10,122 nt of DNA from contig JBDTLT010000204.1 in NCBI GenBank assembly GCA_039934635.1, forward strand, positions 1 to 10,122, written 5' to 3'. This document shows positions 1 through 6,498 of this stretch, piece by piece. Source of the DNA: DATLFA01 sp039934635. Its GTDB lineage: Bacteria; Actinomycetota; Acidimicrobiia; Acidimicrobiales; WLNW01. Each line of letters opens with the position of its first letter. Position 1 is the first letter of the stretch. A program made the position numbers and the translations under genes. The notes beneath the pieces were generated by a model. The model made no database searches, was not told the origin of the DNA, and was given only the letters and a program-made list of their open reading frames with translations.

Positions 1-3
1 TGA

Positions 4-53
4 TGGTGGTCGGGCGGGGCGTCGATCCCCGGACCTACCGCTTTTCAGGCGGC
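4..53 (-). tRNA. 3' half of a tRNA-Phe(GAA)-like gene, probably a remnant
   Basis: Read on the minus strand, this has a 5-pair anticodon stem closing the loop CTGAAAA (anticodon GAA, Phe), a 5-base variable region, a 5-pair T stem (CGGGG/CCCCG), a 7-base T loop, the 3' acceptor strand CCCGACC, a discriminator A and an encoded CCA. The matching 5' acceptor strand (GGTCGGG) and a D arm are not found next to it. The T loop has A where T54 is nearly invariant. I read it as a degenerate 3' tRNA fragment, such as integrating elements leave at attachment sites. It could also be a chance or divergent structure. No integrase is seen in the window. Confidence 0.4.
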
Positions 54-234
54 TCGGGCCCGAATTCTGACGGACGCACGCGAACGAATATGTACTCTGA
101 ATAGGGCCGATGTGCGGAGCGCGAATGTGCACGAACCAGCGCGAATGGCTGCGAGCGCGCGATGGACGCGCGATGAAGTTCGGTTAGGCGGATGCGTGTT
201 GCGGTTGGGATGTGCCCTGGCTTAAATCGCGTTC
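54..234. other. Gene-free stretch with short GCGCGA-rich repeats
   Basis: No supported gene. The stretch begins with the palindrome TCGGGCCCGA beside the tRNA-like fragment. It contains two copies of GCGCGAATG and two copies of CGCGCGATG at about 118-175. No promoter or terminator can be named with confidence. Confidence 0.3.
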
Positions 235-443
235 ATGGAACGCCTCACCCATGGCTGGGACGTCGCCAAGGCGACCGGGCAGGACACAACGCTGCCCGCT
301 GATCTGTGGTGGAGTGCATGGGGGTCATCACGCCGATGAACGCTATGTTGCGCACGCCCGCCGTGCGCGCCCCGGCCGTCGCCATGCCCGACGACGCGTT
401 GGCTCACGACAAAGTGATCGCGATCCTCGGCCGCAACCTGTAG
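235..443 (+). pseudogene. Frameshifted C-terminal remnant of a TIGR03086-type (DinB/mycothiol-dependent-like) protein
   Basis: From ATG 235 the frame reads MERLTHGWDVAKATGQDTTLPADL, which matches the HGWDLA-ATGQ region of TIGR03086 actinobacterial metal-binding proteins (DinB superfamily). After about position 313 the similarity moves to another frame, which reads on as VVECMGVITPMNAM, then the typical MPDDA-AHD-IA-LGR tail, ending at TAG 441-443. One lost base near 311-315 explains the shift. No N-terminal two-thirds is present, and an in-frame TAA lies just upstream at 223-225. This is therefore both truncated and frameshifted. A sequencing error could explain the shift but not the missing N-terminus. 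The family assignment is from remembered consensus. Confidence 0.6.
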
Positions 444-565
444 GCGTCGAATCCGGCACAGTTGGCCCCGTCGCTGCAGGACCCTGCACCCAGATCGAAC
501 CGGGGCGCCACCGTTGATTCCGGCGGAAGTGTCGATCGAACGTGCGATCTCGGCGAGACTGGGGA

Positions 566-961
566 ATGGGCGGTCGTGAATTCGAGCGGGTGTGCAGGAT
601 CGCCGTAGCGCTGCCCGACGTGAACGAGCGTTTCAGCCACGGGGCGCCGTGTTTCTTCATTGGTGACAAGCGGCCGTTGTGCTACTACCACGACGACCAC
701 CGCGGCGACGGCCGGATCTCGCTGTGGTGCCCCGCGCCGCCTGGCATCGTCCAGGAATTGGTGAGTTCGGAACCCGAACGTTTCTTCGTGCCGCAACAGT
801 CGGCGAGAGGAAAGTTTTCGGGGTGGCTAGGAGTGTTTCTCGATACCTCCGGTTCGCACAAGGTCGACTGGGACGAGATCGCCGCGATCCTCGAGGACGC
901 CTACCGCACCGTGGCCTCCAAAAAGCTCATCGCCGAACTCGACAACCGCCGGAGACGTTGA
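566..961 (+). CDS. MmcQ/YjbR family protein
   Basis: Small single-domain protein of about 131 residues. It opens with the family-typical helix REFERVCRIAVALPDVNE, followed by SHGAPCFFIGDKRPLCYY, a WCPAPPG segment, and the FFVPQQSARGKFSGWLGVFLD core. It ends with a helix and the basic tail NRRRR. MmcQ/YjbR proteins adopt a CyaY-like fold and are often called DNA-binding, but their cellular role is not established. ATG 566 is preferred because family members begin just before the REFERV helix. An in-frame GTG at 542 would add eight residues (MRSRRDWG) that look non-conserved. The ribosome site is weak in either case. It is convergent with the TfoX-like gene; these two small families often sit close together in actinobacteria (from memory). 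Confidence 0.85.
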   Translation: MGGREFERVCRIAVALPDVNERFSHGAPCFFIGDKRPLCYYHDDHRGDGRISLWCPAPPGIVQELVSSEPERFFVPQQSARGKFSGWLGVFLDTSGSHKVDWDEIAAILEDAYRTVASKKLIAELDNRRRR

Positions 962-974
962 AGCGCTCGCAGCG

Positions 975-996
975 GGTCACGCACCGATCGGTGACC
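975..996. terminator. Inverted repeat between convergent genes, possible bidirectional terminator
   Basis: GGTCAC (975-980) pairs with GTGACC (991-996) around a 10-base loop. Inside lies a perfect 12-base palindrome, CACCGATCGGTG (982-993), and CACCGATCG recurs at about 1003-1011. It lies in the 72-base gap between two converging genes, where a terminator is expected. There is no U tract, so an intrinsic terminator is only a guess. A protein-binding palindrome is equally possible. Confidence 0.3.
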
Positions 997-1033
997 GGGA
1001 GCCACCGATCGCTGTCGTTGCAGAGGCGCGGCC

Positions 1034-1420
1034 TCAATGCCGATTCGGTACGCGCTTTGCCGACGGCCTCCGCGTGGATCGTTTCCTTGACGACTTCGGC
1101 GGGAGCCCCTGCGCGTACTTCACGCCACGCGCCACCCAGGTGCTGAGACTGCGCGCGTTCGTGACGGCATCGCCGGCCACGAAGACCCAACCTGTCATCG
1201 GCCGCCCAGTGAAGTCGAATGGCCGCACACCCGGGCGCGCCAGGGCGTCCTCAAACGCGTCCGGCCCGGTCCGCACGATCAAATCGCCGTCCATCACCCC
1301 GACCGCCATATGGCCACACACCGTGACCCCCCAGCCGCCGAACATCTTCAACTCGACAACACCATCAGTTCCGACCAGACGCTCCCGCACCCGTCCCGCA
1401 AGTTCCTCGTCGAATGCCAC
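1034..1420 (-). CDS. TfoX/Sxy N-terminal domain protein
   Basis: About 128 residues from GTG 1420, beginning MAFDEELAGRVRERL. The TfoX N-domain signature follows: KMFGGWGV, then GHMAVGVMDGDLIVR, PDAFEDALARPGVRPFDFTGRPMTGWVFV, and the WVARGVKYAQGLPPK end. TfoX/Sxy is a competence activator in gammaproteobacteria. Stand-alone N-domain proteins like this are common in actinobacteria and have no known role. The open frame continues upstream to 1708, but those residues are Arg/Ser/Cys-rich with no family likeness, and the remembered family consensus begins MAYDEEL. Hence GTG 1420. The last 20 or so residues form a strongly basic tail (SSRKRSTRRPSAKR) beyond the usual domain end. No clear ribosome site is seen. 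Confidence 0.8.
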   Translation of the reverse strand: MAFDEELAGRVRERLVGTDGVVELKMFGGWGVTVCGHMAVGVMDGDLIVRTGPDAFEDALARPGVRPFDFTGRPMTGWVFVAGDAVTNARSLSTWVARGVKYAQGLPPKSSRKRSTRRPSAKRVPNRH

Positions 1421-1784
1421 GCCGGCAGTCTGCGCGCCAAGGGCCGGCCGAAGCAAGACCACTCGGCGCACGCCGCCGAGAGCAGTCCTCCGGCGCGCGC
1501 ATCCTGGCGAGTCCGGGAACGCGTATCGGTCGCGGCACCAACAACAACATGCAGAATCAGGCCGGATCCGAGCAGATATTGGGAGTGTCGAGAGAACGCG
1601 ACGAGCATCGCAACGTCGCGTCGAACAGCTCTCATTGCGGTTGGTCGTCGCGTCGTAGCGGCGCAAGGTAGGCGATGCTGGCGACGGTGTACGGCGAAGC
1701 GGCTTCAATCAGTGACTCCTCGGGCAATACACGCGCGGCGTGGAACAGCTCTTGGGCCCGCGTCACTTCGATGTCGCGTACTCC
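1421..1784. other. Intergenic stretch between TfoX-like gene and second permease
   Basis: 364 bases without a convincing gene. Open frames exist on both strands, but their translations are Arg/Ser/Cys-rich with no recognisable domain. The only candidate is a 44-codon minus-strand ORF directly after the permease stop (listed separately). No clear hairpin with a U tract was found to end the operon. Confidence 0.5.
1632..1766 (-). CDS. Doubtful small ORF, 44 codons, at the end of the transporter operon
   Basis: Starts at GTG 1766, 18 bases after the permease stop, with GAGGAG about 14 bases upstream (rather far). The predicted peptide begins MTRAQELFHAARVLPEESL and continues with a fairly normal amino-acid composition, unlike the Arg-rich shadow frames around it. 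It ends in TGA inside an ATGA that also opens another minus-strand frame (1635 to 1348), which I do not believe. No family is recognised. It may be a small operon protein, a decayed gene, or chance. Confidence 0.25.
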   Translation of the reverse strand: MTRAQELFHAARVLPEESLIEAASPYTVASIAYLAPLRRDDQPQ

Positions 1785-2582
1785 TCACCGTAGCGGCCAG
1801 GTTCTGTTGGGCAATTCACCGTGCTGACGCAGCATCGCGGCGCCGACGGTGAGAGCGAGCGGTGGTATCAGGAACACGAGATCGAGCACTGCCGCGATCT
1901 GCGGGTCGGCACGAGCGAACGGCACGAGCACGAGCGGCAACATGGGCACTCCGCCGCCGACGGCGACGCTGGTGCCGTATTGGCTCCACGACACGGCGAA
2001 GCCGAGCGCGCAGGCGAGCGCGAGGTGCCGGCGGAGGCCGGGCACGGTGATGGTTCGTATTCGGAAGAGCGCTCCGGCACCGAGTGAGGCCGCCGCGTGT
2101 TCCTTCTCGACGAGCCCGGTGGTGAAGCCGGGGATGAGCGCGAGTGCGACGTAGGGCAGGACGTAGACCAGATGCGCGAGCGAGATTGCGAACAGGTGGT
2201 CTGCGAGGCCGAGTCGCAGCAACCACGGTGTGAGCCCTTCGCCGAGTGCGAGTGGAGGAATGAGCAACGGCGCGAGGAGCGCGAGGCGGAGGCTGCGCCG
2301 CTTGTCGGCGGCGAGCGCGCGAGCGGCCGGCCACGCAATCATCAACGCGACGGCGAGGGTGATGAGCGCGACGACGAGCGAGTTGCGGATTGCGATCGGT
2401 ACGAGGGGATCCGCGAGCGCGGCGCGTATGCCGCGCAGCCCGAATCGCTGCGGGATGATGGCGGGAGCGCGCCAGGAATCCGCGGACGCTTGAACGACGA
2501 GAACCACCAACGGCGCGGACAACAGTAGGGCGGCAACGAGAGCGATCGCTGCGGTTGACCCGGTGTGTCGACGCCGCTTCAT
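1785..2582 (-). CDS. ABC transporter permease, matching the C-terminal half of YnjC
   Basis: About 265 residues, inner membrane, with around six hydrophobic segments. The first (about 11-33) follows a basic MKRRRHTGS start. The EAA-type loop that contacts the ATPase is visible as EKEHAAASLGAGALFRIRTITVPGLRR. Its start forms an ATGA overlap (2579-2582) with the preceding permease, so the two are translationally coupled. E. coli YnjC is one long protein (about 511 residues) with both permease modules. Here the 277 + 265 residues look like the same protein split in two. Together with the YnjB- and YnjD-type genes upstream it would form the membrane channel of an importer with unknown substrate. 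YnjBCD is sometimes annotated as thiamine-like, without proof. Confidence 0.85.
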   Translation of the reverse strand: MKRRRHTGSTAAIALVAALLLSAPLVVLVVQASADSWRAPAIIPQRFGLRGIRAALADPLVPIAIRNSLVVALITLAVALMIAWPAARALAADKRRSLRLALLAPLLIPPLALGEGLTPWLLRLGLADHLFAISLAHLVYVLPYVALALIPGFTTGLVEKEHAAASLGAGALFRIRTITVPGLRRHLALACALGFAVSWSQYGTSVAVGGGVPMLPLVLVPFARADPQIAAVLDLVFLIPPLALTVGAAMLRQHGELPNRTWPLR

Positions 2583-3412
2583 CTACGGCGTCGCAGTTGT
2601 CGGTGAACGAAGGCGGCGAGCGCGGCACACACGAGCATGAGCACCACGACCGTGACGAGCGCGGCGGCGGCGGTGGCGCGACCGGCGGGCCCATTGATGC
2701 GCACGGTCGTCAACGCGTAGGTCGCGATGGTGTCGGGATGGGTCGGACCGACGAGTAGTGGCACTTCGGTGGCGCCAAGTGTGAACGCGCCGACGACCAA
2801 CGCGCCGGCGACGAGAGGCGAGCCGATGCGCGGCCAAACCACATCGCGCAGGCGCCACAGGCGAGACGCGCCGAGCGTTGCCGCGACGTGCTCGAGTTCG
2901 ATCGTGCACTGGTCCCACGACGCGAGAGTGAGCAGCGTGAGGAAAGGGATCTCCTTGTACAGGTAGACGACGATGATCCCGATCCCGTGGCGGTCGCCGA
3001 TGACCATGAACGGCAGTGTGCCGATGATGCGTTCCACGAGGCCGCCAGGGGCGAGCCAGGCGACGGCGACGGTGGCTACCGCTAGGTGCGGCACCGGTAT
3101 CGGCAATGCGATGGCGCCGAGCAGCCATCGTGGTCGCGAACGTAACCCGACGGCCAATGTCAGCGCGCCGATGGTGGCGAGCGCGGTGGTGATCACGCTG
3201 ACCTTGGTCGTGAACCAGACCGCGCGGGCGAATTCTCGATCGGTGAGGGCGTCGCGCCAGCCGTCGAGGCCGAACGCGCCGCCCGTGATGGCACCGGGTC
3301 GGAGCGAGTCGATGACGAGGCCGACGATGGCTCCCCCGACCAACATCGCGACAATGACGAGCGCAGGTATCGCGCCGAGCGGGATCCCGCCCGATGGCGC
3401 AGGGGAGTGCAC
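2579..3412 (-). CDS. ABC transporter permease, matching the N-terminal half of YnjC
   Basis: About 277 residues from GTG 3412 (MHSPAPSGGIPLG). The first membrane segment covers about residues 13-33, with around five more downstream. The EAA-like loop is EHVAATLGASRLWRLRDVVWPRI. The frame is open as far as 4012, but everything beyond 3412 is antisense to the phosphatidyltransferase gene and is Arg/Pro/Asp-rich with no permease likeness, so the long form is rejected. GTG 3412 is the last start before the first membrane segment. It falls in the palindrome CACGTG (3410-3415), back to back with the GTG 3413 start of the opposite gene. No ribosome site is evident. The stop overlaps the next permease by four bases. 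Confidence 0.82.
   Translation of the reverse strand: MHSPAPSGGIPLGAIPALVIVAMLVGGAIVGLVIDSLRPGAITGGAFGLDGWRDALTDREFARAVWFTTKVSVITTALATIGALTLAVGLRSRPRWLLGAIALPIPVPHLAVATVAVAWLAPGGLVERIIGTLPFMVIGDRHGIGIIVVYLYKEIPFLTLLTLASWDQCTIELEHVAATLGASRLWRLRDVVWPRIGSPLVAGALVVGAFTLGATEVPLLVGPTHPDTIATYALTTVRINGPAGRATAAAALVTVVVLMLVCAALAAFVHRQLRRRR
3401..3406 (+). promoter_or_regulatory. Ribosome binding site deciding the phosphatidyltransferase start
   Basis: AGGGGA lies six bases before GTG 3413, a normal spacing. The alternative GTG 3407 directly abuts it and could not use it. This supports the start MFDGRLR, which also fits the family N-terminus. Confidence 0.6.
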
Positions 3413-4063
3413 GTGTTCGATGGTCGGCTGCGCGCGACGTTCAATCGTCCTCTGAACGCGATGGCCCGTCGCGCTGCCGGGCGGGGTGTGCGCGCTTGGC
3501 AAGTGACGCTGGTCGGGTTCGGGTTCGGTGTCGGCGCGTGTGTCGCGATCGGGTTCGATCGACGATGGTGGGCGCTCGGGTTGTGGTTGTTGAACCGCGC
3601 CGCCGATGGGCTCGATGGTGCGCTCGCCCGGCGCGTCGGTGCGACGGAGCTCGGCGGGTTCTTCGACATCGTCGCCGACTTCGCGGTCTACGGGGGCTTC
3701 GTCGTCGCGCTCGCGATCGCGAATGCCGATGCTCGGTTGGCGGCGGTCGTGTTGCTGGGTACGTACTACATCTCGGGCGCGGCGTTGTTGGCTTGGTCGT
3801 CGATCGCGGAGCGGCACGGCCACCGACGCGGGGACAACCGCTCGTTCCACTTCGTCGGCGGACTCGCCGAAGGCGCAGAAACGATCGTCGTCTACGCGCT
3901 CGTGTGTGTATGGCCCGCGGCCACCGTCGAGATCCTGTGGGCCTTCTCGGGCGCGGTCGGGTTCACCGCGCTGCAGCGCGTGGTCTTCGTCTGGCGGTCG
4001 TCTAGCGCGCATGACGCTTCGGGCGGTCGAGACGCCGGAGGATCCGCAACACCGGAGACGTGA
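3413..4063 (+). CDS. CDP-alcohol phosphatidyltransferase (YnjF-like), antisense inside the transporter operon
   Basis: About 216 residues, membrane-embedded, predicted to transfer a phosphatidyl group from CDP-diacylglycerol to an unknown alcohol. The active-site motif DGLDGALAR (65-73) is followed by GGFFDIVADF (81-90). This gives the four metal-binding aspartates D65, D68, D85 and D89. The gap between AR and the third Asp is one residue shorter than in E. coli PgsA. Several hydrophobic segments follow, with GTYYISGAALLAW among them. The gene is the only plus-strand one among minus-strand transporter genes. Its 3' end overlaps the oxidoreductase gene by 62 bases, and its start abuts the permease start. 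E. coli ynjF is also a CDP-alcohol phosphatidyltransferase beside ynjBCD, so the link is likely functional. Its transcription would oppose read-through of the operon. Confidence 0.88.
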   Translation: MFDGRLRATFNRPLNAMARRAAGRGVRAWQVTLVGFGFGVGACVAIGFDRRWWALGLWLLNRAADGLDGALARRVGATELGGFFDIVADFAVYGGFVVALAIANADARLAAVVLLGTYYISGAALLAWSSIAERHGHRRGDNRSFHFVGGLAEGAETIVVYALVCVWPAATVEILWAFSGAVGFTALQRVVFVWRSSSAHDASGGRDAGGSATPET

Positions 4064-5468
4064 GTCGGCGCATCCTCGGCGAGAAGTACTTCGCCCTCAG
4101 CAGATCATCGGCGGCACGGCTCGGGCCTTCAGAGAACGTGGGGTACGCGTGCACGGTCTGGGAGATCGCTGCGATCTTGGCGTCGGTGGCGATCCACGCA
4201 GTCAGCTCGGCGATTGATTCGCCGGCTGCCTCGCCAACGACGGTCGCGCCGACGAGGCGCCCTTTGGCGTCGCCGACGAGCTCGGCAAATCCGAACGCGT
4301 CGCCGTGCGCGATCGCGCGATCGAGGGTGTCGTAGTCGAAGCGCTGCACGATCGCCCGGTCTCCCCACCGTTCGCGGGCAGCGCGGGCGTCGAGGCCGAC
4401 ACGTGCGACCTCGGGGCTGGTGAAGGTCACCGAAGGGATGTTGTCGTAGCTCGCTTTTCGCCGGAGATGGAACAGGGCGTTGGTGACAACGATGCGTGCT
4501 TGGTAGCCGGCGACGTGCGTAAAGGGCATCACGCCGGTGACGTCCCCCGCGGCATAGATGTGATCACCCGTCGCGCGGAGATGTTCGTCGACGCAGACGT
4601 AGCCAAGTTCATCAAGTTGCACACCCACCACGTCGAGGCCCATGTCGGTCGTGGCGGCAAGGCGGCCGACCGACACGAGGATCTGGTCGAACGCCACCCG
4701 ATCGATCGTGCCGTCGTGTTCGACGACGAGGTTCCGCTCGCCCGTCGCCGAGTTGGTCTCCGCGGCCTTGGCGTTGGTGGCGACGCGGACGTCGACGCCT
4801 TCGTCGACGAGGCGCGCGGCGAGCAGGGCGCCGACGTGTGCCATCTCGCGGGGCAGCAGGCCGGCCATGGCCTCGATGATGGTGACCCGCGACCCGAGCC
4901 GGGCGAATGCCTGGCCGAGCTCGCAGCCGATCGGTCCGCCGCCGAGTACGACGAGACGCTTTGGCAGCACGCTCAGGTCCCAGAGGTTGTCGCTTGTGAG
5001 TGGGTTCGCGTCGGTGAGGCCGTCGATGCGGGGTACGACAGGTCGTGACCCGGTGGCGATGAGCGCGTTGCGATAGGTCAGCCGCTTACCGTCGACGTCG
5101 ACGACTCCTGGCTCGGCGAAGCGTCCGTGGCCCTCGAATACGTCGACACCGGCGGCGCGGAGGCGTTGTGGGGAGTCGTGCGGCTCGATGGTCGCCTGCG
5201 CGGCCCTCACCGCCGCCATCACCGCCGCGAGATCGACGGCTGGCTCCACGGCGGCGATTCCGTGGCGATCCGCAGTCCGCATCGCGTGGGCGGCCGCTGC
5301 GGCGGCGATCAGCCGTTTGCTCGGTATGCAGCCGGTCCACAGACAGTCACCGCCGACGCGGTGCTGCTCGACGAGCGCAACACGCGCGCCGACCCCGACC
5401 GCGCCGAACGCGGCGATCAGCGCCGCGGTGCCACCACCGATCACCACAAGGTCGTAAGAGTTGTTCAT
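4002..5468 (-). CDS. FAD-dependent pyridine nucleotide-disulfide oxidoreductase (Lpd/mercuric-reductase-like)
   Basis: About 488 residues. FAD-binding N-terminus VVIGGGTAA (8-16); redox-active disulfide GGDCLWTGCIPSK with C42 and C47; NAD(P) site VVLGGGPIGCELG with an acidic end (TIIEA) that suggests NADH; second FAD motif IYAAGDVTG; then the dimerisation domain. The C-terminal signature reads VHAYPTFSEG. True dihydrolipoamide dehydrogenases have HxHPT there, so the catalytic His is Tyr, as in mercuric-reductase-type enzymes. The MerA C-terminal CC pair is absent. The substrate is therefore an unknown disulfide or small oxidant. Start ATG 5468 forms an ATGA overlap with the ATPase gene and directly precedes the FAD motif; the longer open frame is rejected. 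It has a 62-base tail-to-tail overlap with the phosphatidyltransferase gene. From memory, E. coli has a sulfurtransferase (YnjE) in its ynj cluster instead. Confidence 0.9.
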   Translation of the reverse strand: MNNSYDLVVIGGGTAALIAAFGAVGVGARVALVEQHRVGGDCLWTGCIPSKRLIAAAAAAHAMRTADRHGIAAVEPAVDLAAVMAAVRAAQATIEPHDSPQRLRAAGVDVFEGHGRFAEPGVVDVDGKRLTYRNALIATGSRPVVPRIDGLTDANPLTSDNLWDLSVLPKRLVVLGGGPIGCELGQAFARLGSRVTIIEAMAGLLPREMAHVGALLAARLVDEGVDVRVATNAKAAETNSATGERNLVVEHDGTIDRVAFDQILVSVGRLAATTDMGLDVVGVQLDELGYVCVDEHLRATGDHIYAAGDVTGVMPFTHVAGYQARIVVTNALFHLRRKASYDNIPSVTFTSPEVARVGLDARAARERWGDRAIVQRFDYDTLDRAIAHGDAFGFAELVGDAKGRLVGATVVGEAAGESIAELTAWIATDAKIAAISQTVHAYPTFSEGPSRAADDLLRAKYFSPRMRRLTSPVLRILRRLDRPKRHAR

Positions 5469-6478
5469 GATTGCTCCGCTGCGAAGGGAAAGCGCCAGAG
5501 CGCGTCGGCGGGCATGGTCAGGTAGACGCGTTCGAACGCGCGGAGTGCGACGCCGGGGCCGGCGACCGCGACGAGCGCGCCGAGCGGGCATTCGAGATCG
5601 ACACGAGTGTGAGTGACGCGGCGGTCGACCCAGCTGACCCGGGCGGGGATGCCAGACGACGCGAAGCCAATCCGTTCCGGGCGTACGGTCCACAGCTCGT
5701 CGGGTTCCGTCGCTCGCGCTTGTTGCGTGTTCACCGCGATGCCGCGACCTCCGCATGTGAGCACCCCGTGCTCGGCTCGCCCGCGGAGCACGTTGGGGTT
5801 GCCGGTCAGCGCAGCCACCGCGGGGGAGTTTGGGCGATGTAGTACACCGTCAGGAGTTTCGAACTGCGCGAGTCGCCCCTCAATGAGCACGGCCAGTTGG
5901 TCAGCGAGCGCGAGGGCGTCGGACAAGTCGTGCGACACGAGCATCGTGGTGATGCCTCGTTCGCTCGTGAGCGATCCAATGAGAGTACGGAGTTCGTCGC
6001 GTCGGGGTCCATCGACGCCGGTGAGGGGTTCGTCGAGTAGCAGCACCCGAGGTTCGGCGTGGAGCGCGCGGGCGAGGGCGACGCGCTGCTGCTCGCCGCC
6101 CGACAGCCCTTGAGGGCGGCAGTTGGCACGGTCCGCCAGCCCGACTTCGGCGAGAAGTTCGAGCGCTTCGGCGATTCGCTTCGCACGGCGCACGCGCCGA
6201 ACCCGCGACGCGTAGGAGACGTTGTCGACGAGGCTCATCGAGTCGAACAGCCGAGGCTCCTGGAACAGCGTAACCGTGCCCCGCTTGTGTGTCGGGAGGT
6301 GATCGATCGGCACGTCGTCGAGACGGATGTGGCCGCGATAGTCGACGAGCCCGCCGATGGCGCCGATCAATGTGGTCTTGCCGGCGCCGGAGTAGCCGAC
6401 AATGCCGCAGAGTTGACCGGCCGCGAGCGAAAAACTGACGTCGTCGAGGATTGGCCGGCCACCGACGTGGACGCTCAC
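5465..6478 (-). CDS. ABC transporter ATP-binding protein, YnjD type with C-terminal extension
   Basis: About 337 residues. Walker A GYSGAGKTT (28-36), Q-loop LFQEPRLF (71-78), signature LSGGEQQR (125-132), Walker B VLLLDEP (145-151), D-loop about 152-156, H-loop VSHD (181-184). The stretch LPT-KR, then LFQEPRLFD, resembles E. coli YnjD (LPT-QR, then LFQDALLFD). The region after about 215 is an extra domain with VRPERIGF, like the TOBE-type ends of CysA/PotA-class ATPases; YnjD itself ends near 217. It energises import with the two permeases and the YnjB-type protein. GTG 6478 has GAGG about eight bases upstream. However, the in-frame residues before it (ALEVDG) look like the usual first strand of the domain. 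A rare upstream ATA or ATT start overlapping the previous gene's stop is therefore possible. Confidence 0.9.
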   Translation of the reverse strand: MSVHVGGRPILDDVSFSLAAGQLCGIVGYSGAGKTTLIGAIGGLVDYRGHIRLDDVPIDHLPTHKRGTVTLFQEPRLFDSMSLVDNVSYASRVRRVRRAKRIAEALELLAEVGLADRANCRPQGLSGGEQQRVALARALHAEPRVLLLDEPLTGVDGPRRDELRTLIGSLTSERGITTMLVSHDLSDALALADQLAVLIEGRLAQFETPDGVLHRPNSPAVAALTGNPNVLRGRAEHGVLTCGGRGIAVNTQQARATEPDELWTVRPERIGFASSGIPARVSWVDRRVTHTRVDLECPLGALVAVAGPGVALRAFERVYLTMPADALWRFPFAAEQS

Positions 6479-6498
6479 ACCGTCGACCTCGAGGGCGG

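Noticed and set aside
4..53. Possible tRNA-Sec (selC) for the selenoprotein
   Set aside because: The loop gives anticodon GAA on the minus strand (TTC on the plus strand), not TCA, and there is no long variable arm or 8-pair acceptor stem.
3413..4012. N-terminal 200-residue extension of the first permease
   Set aside because: The sequence is antisense to the clear phosphatidyltransferase gene and shows no membrane segments or permease likeness.
5469..5756. Longer oxidoreductase starting upstream of ATG 5468
   Set aside because: The FAD-binding strand begins right after ATG 5468, which also makes the ATGA overlap; the extension only shadows the ATPase gene.
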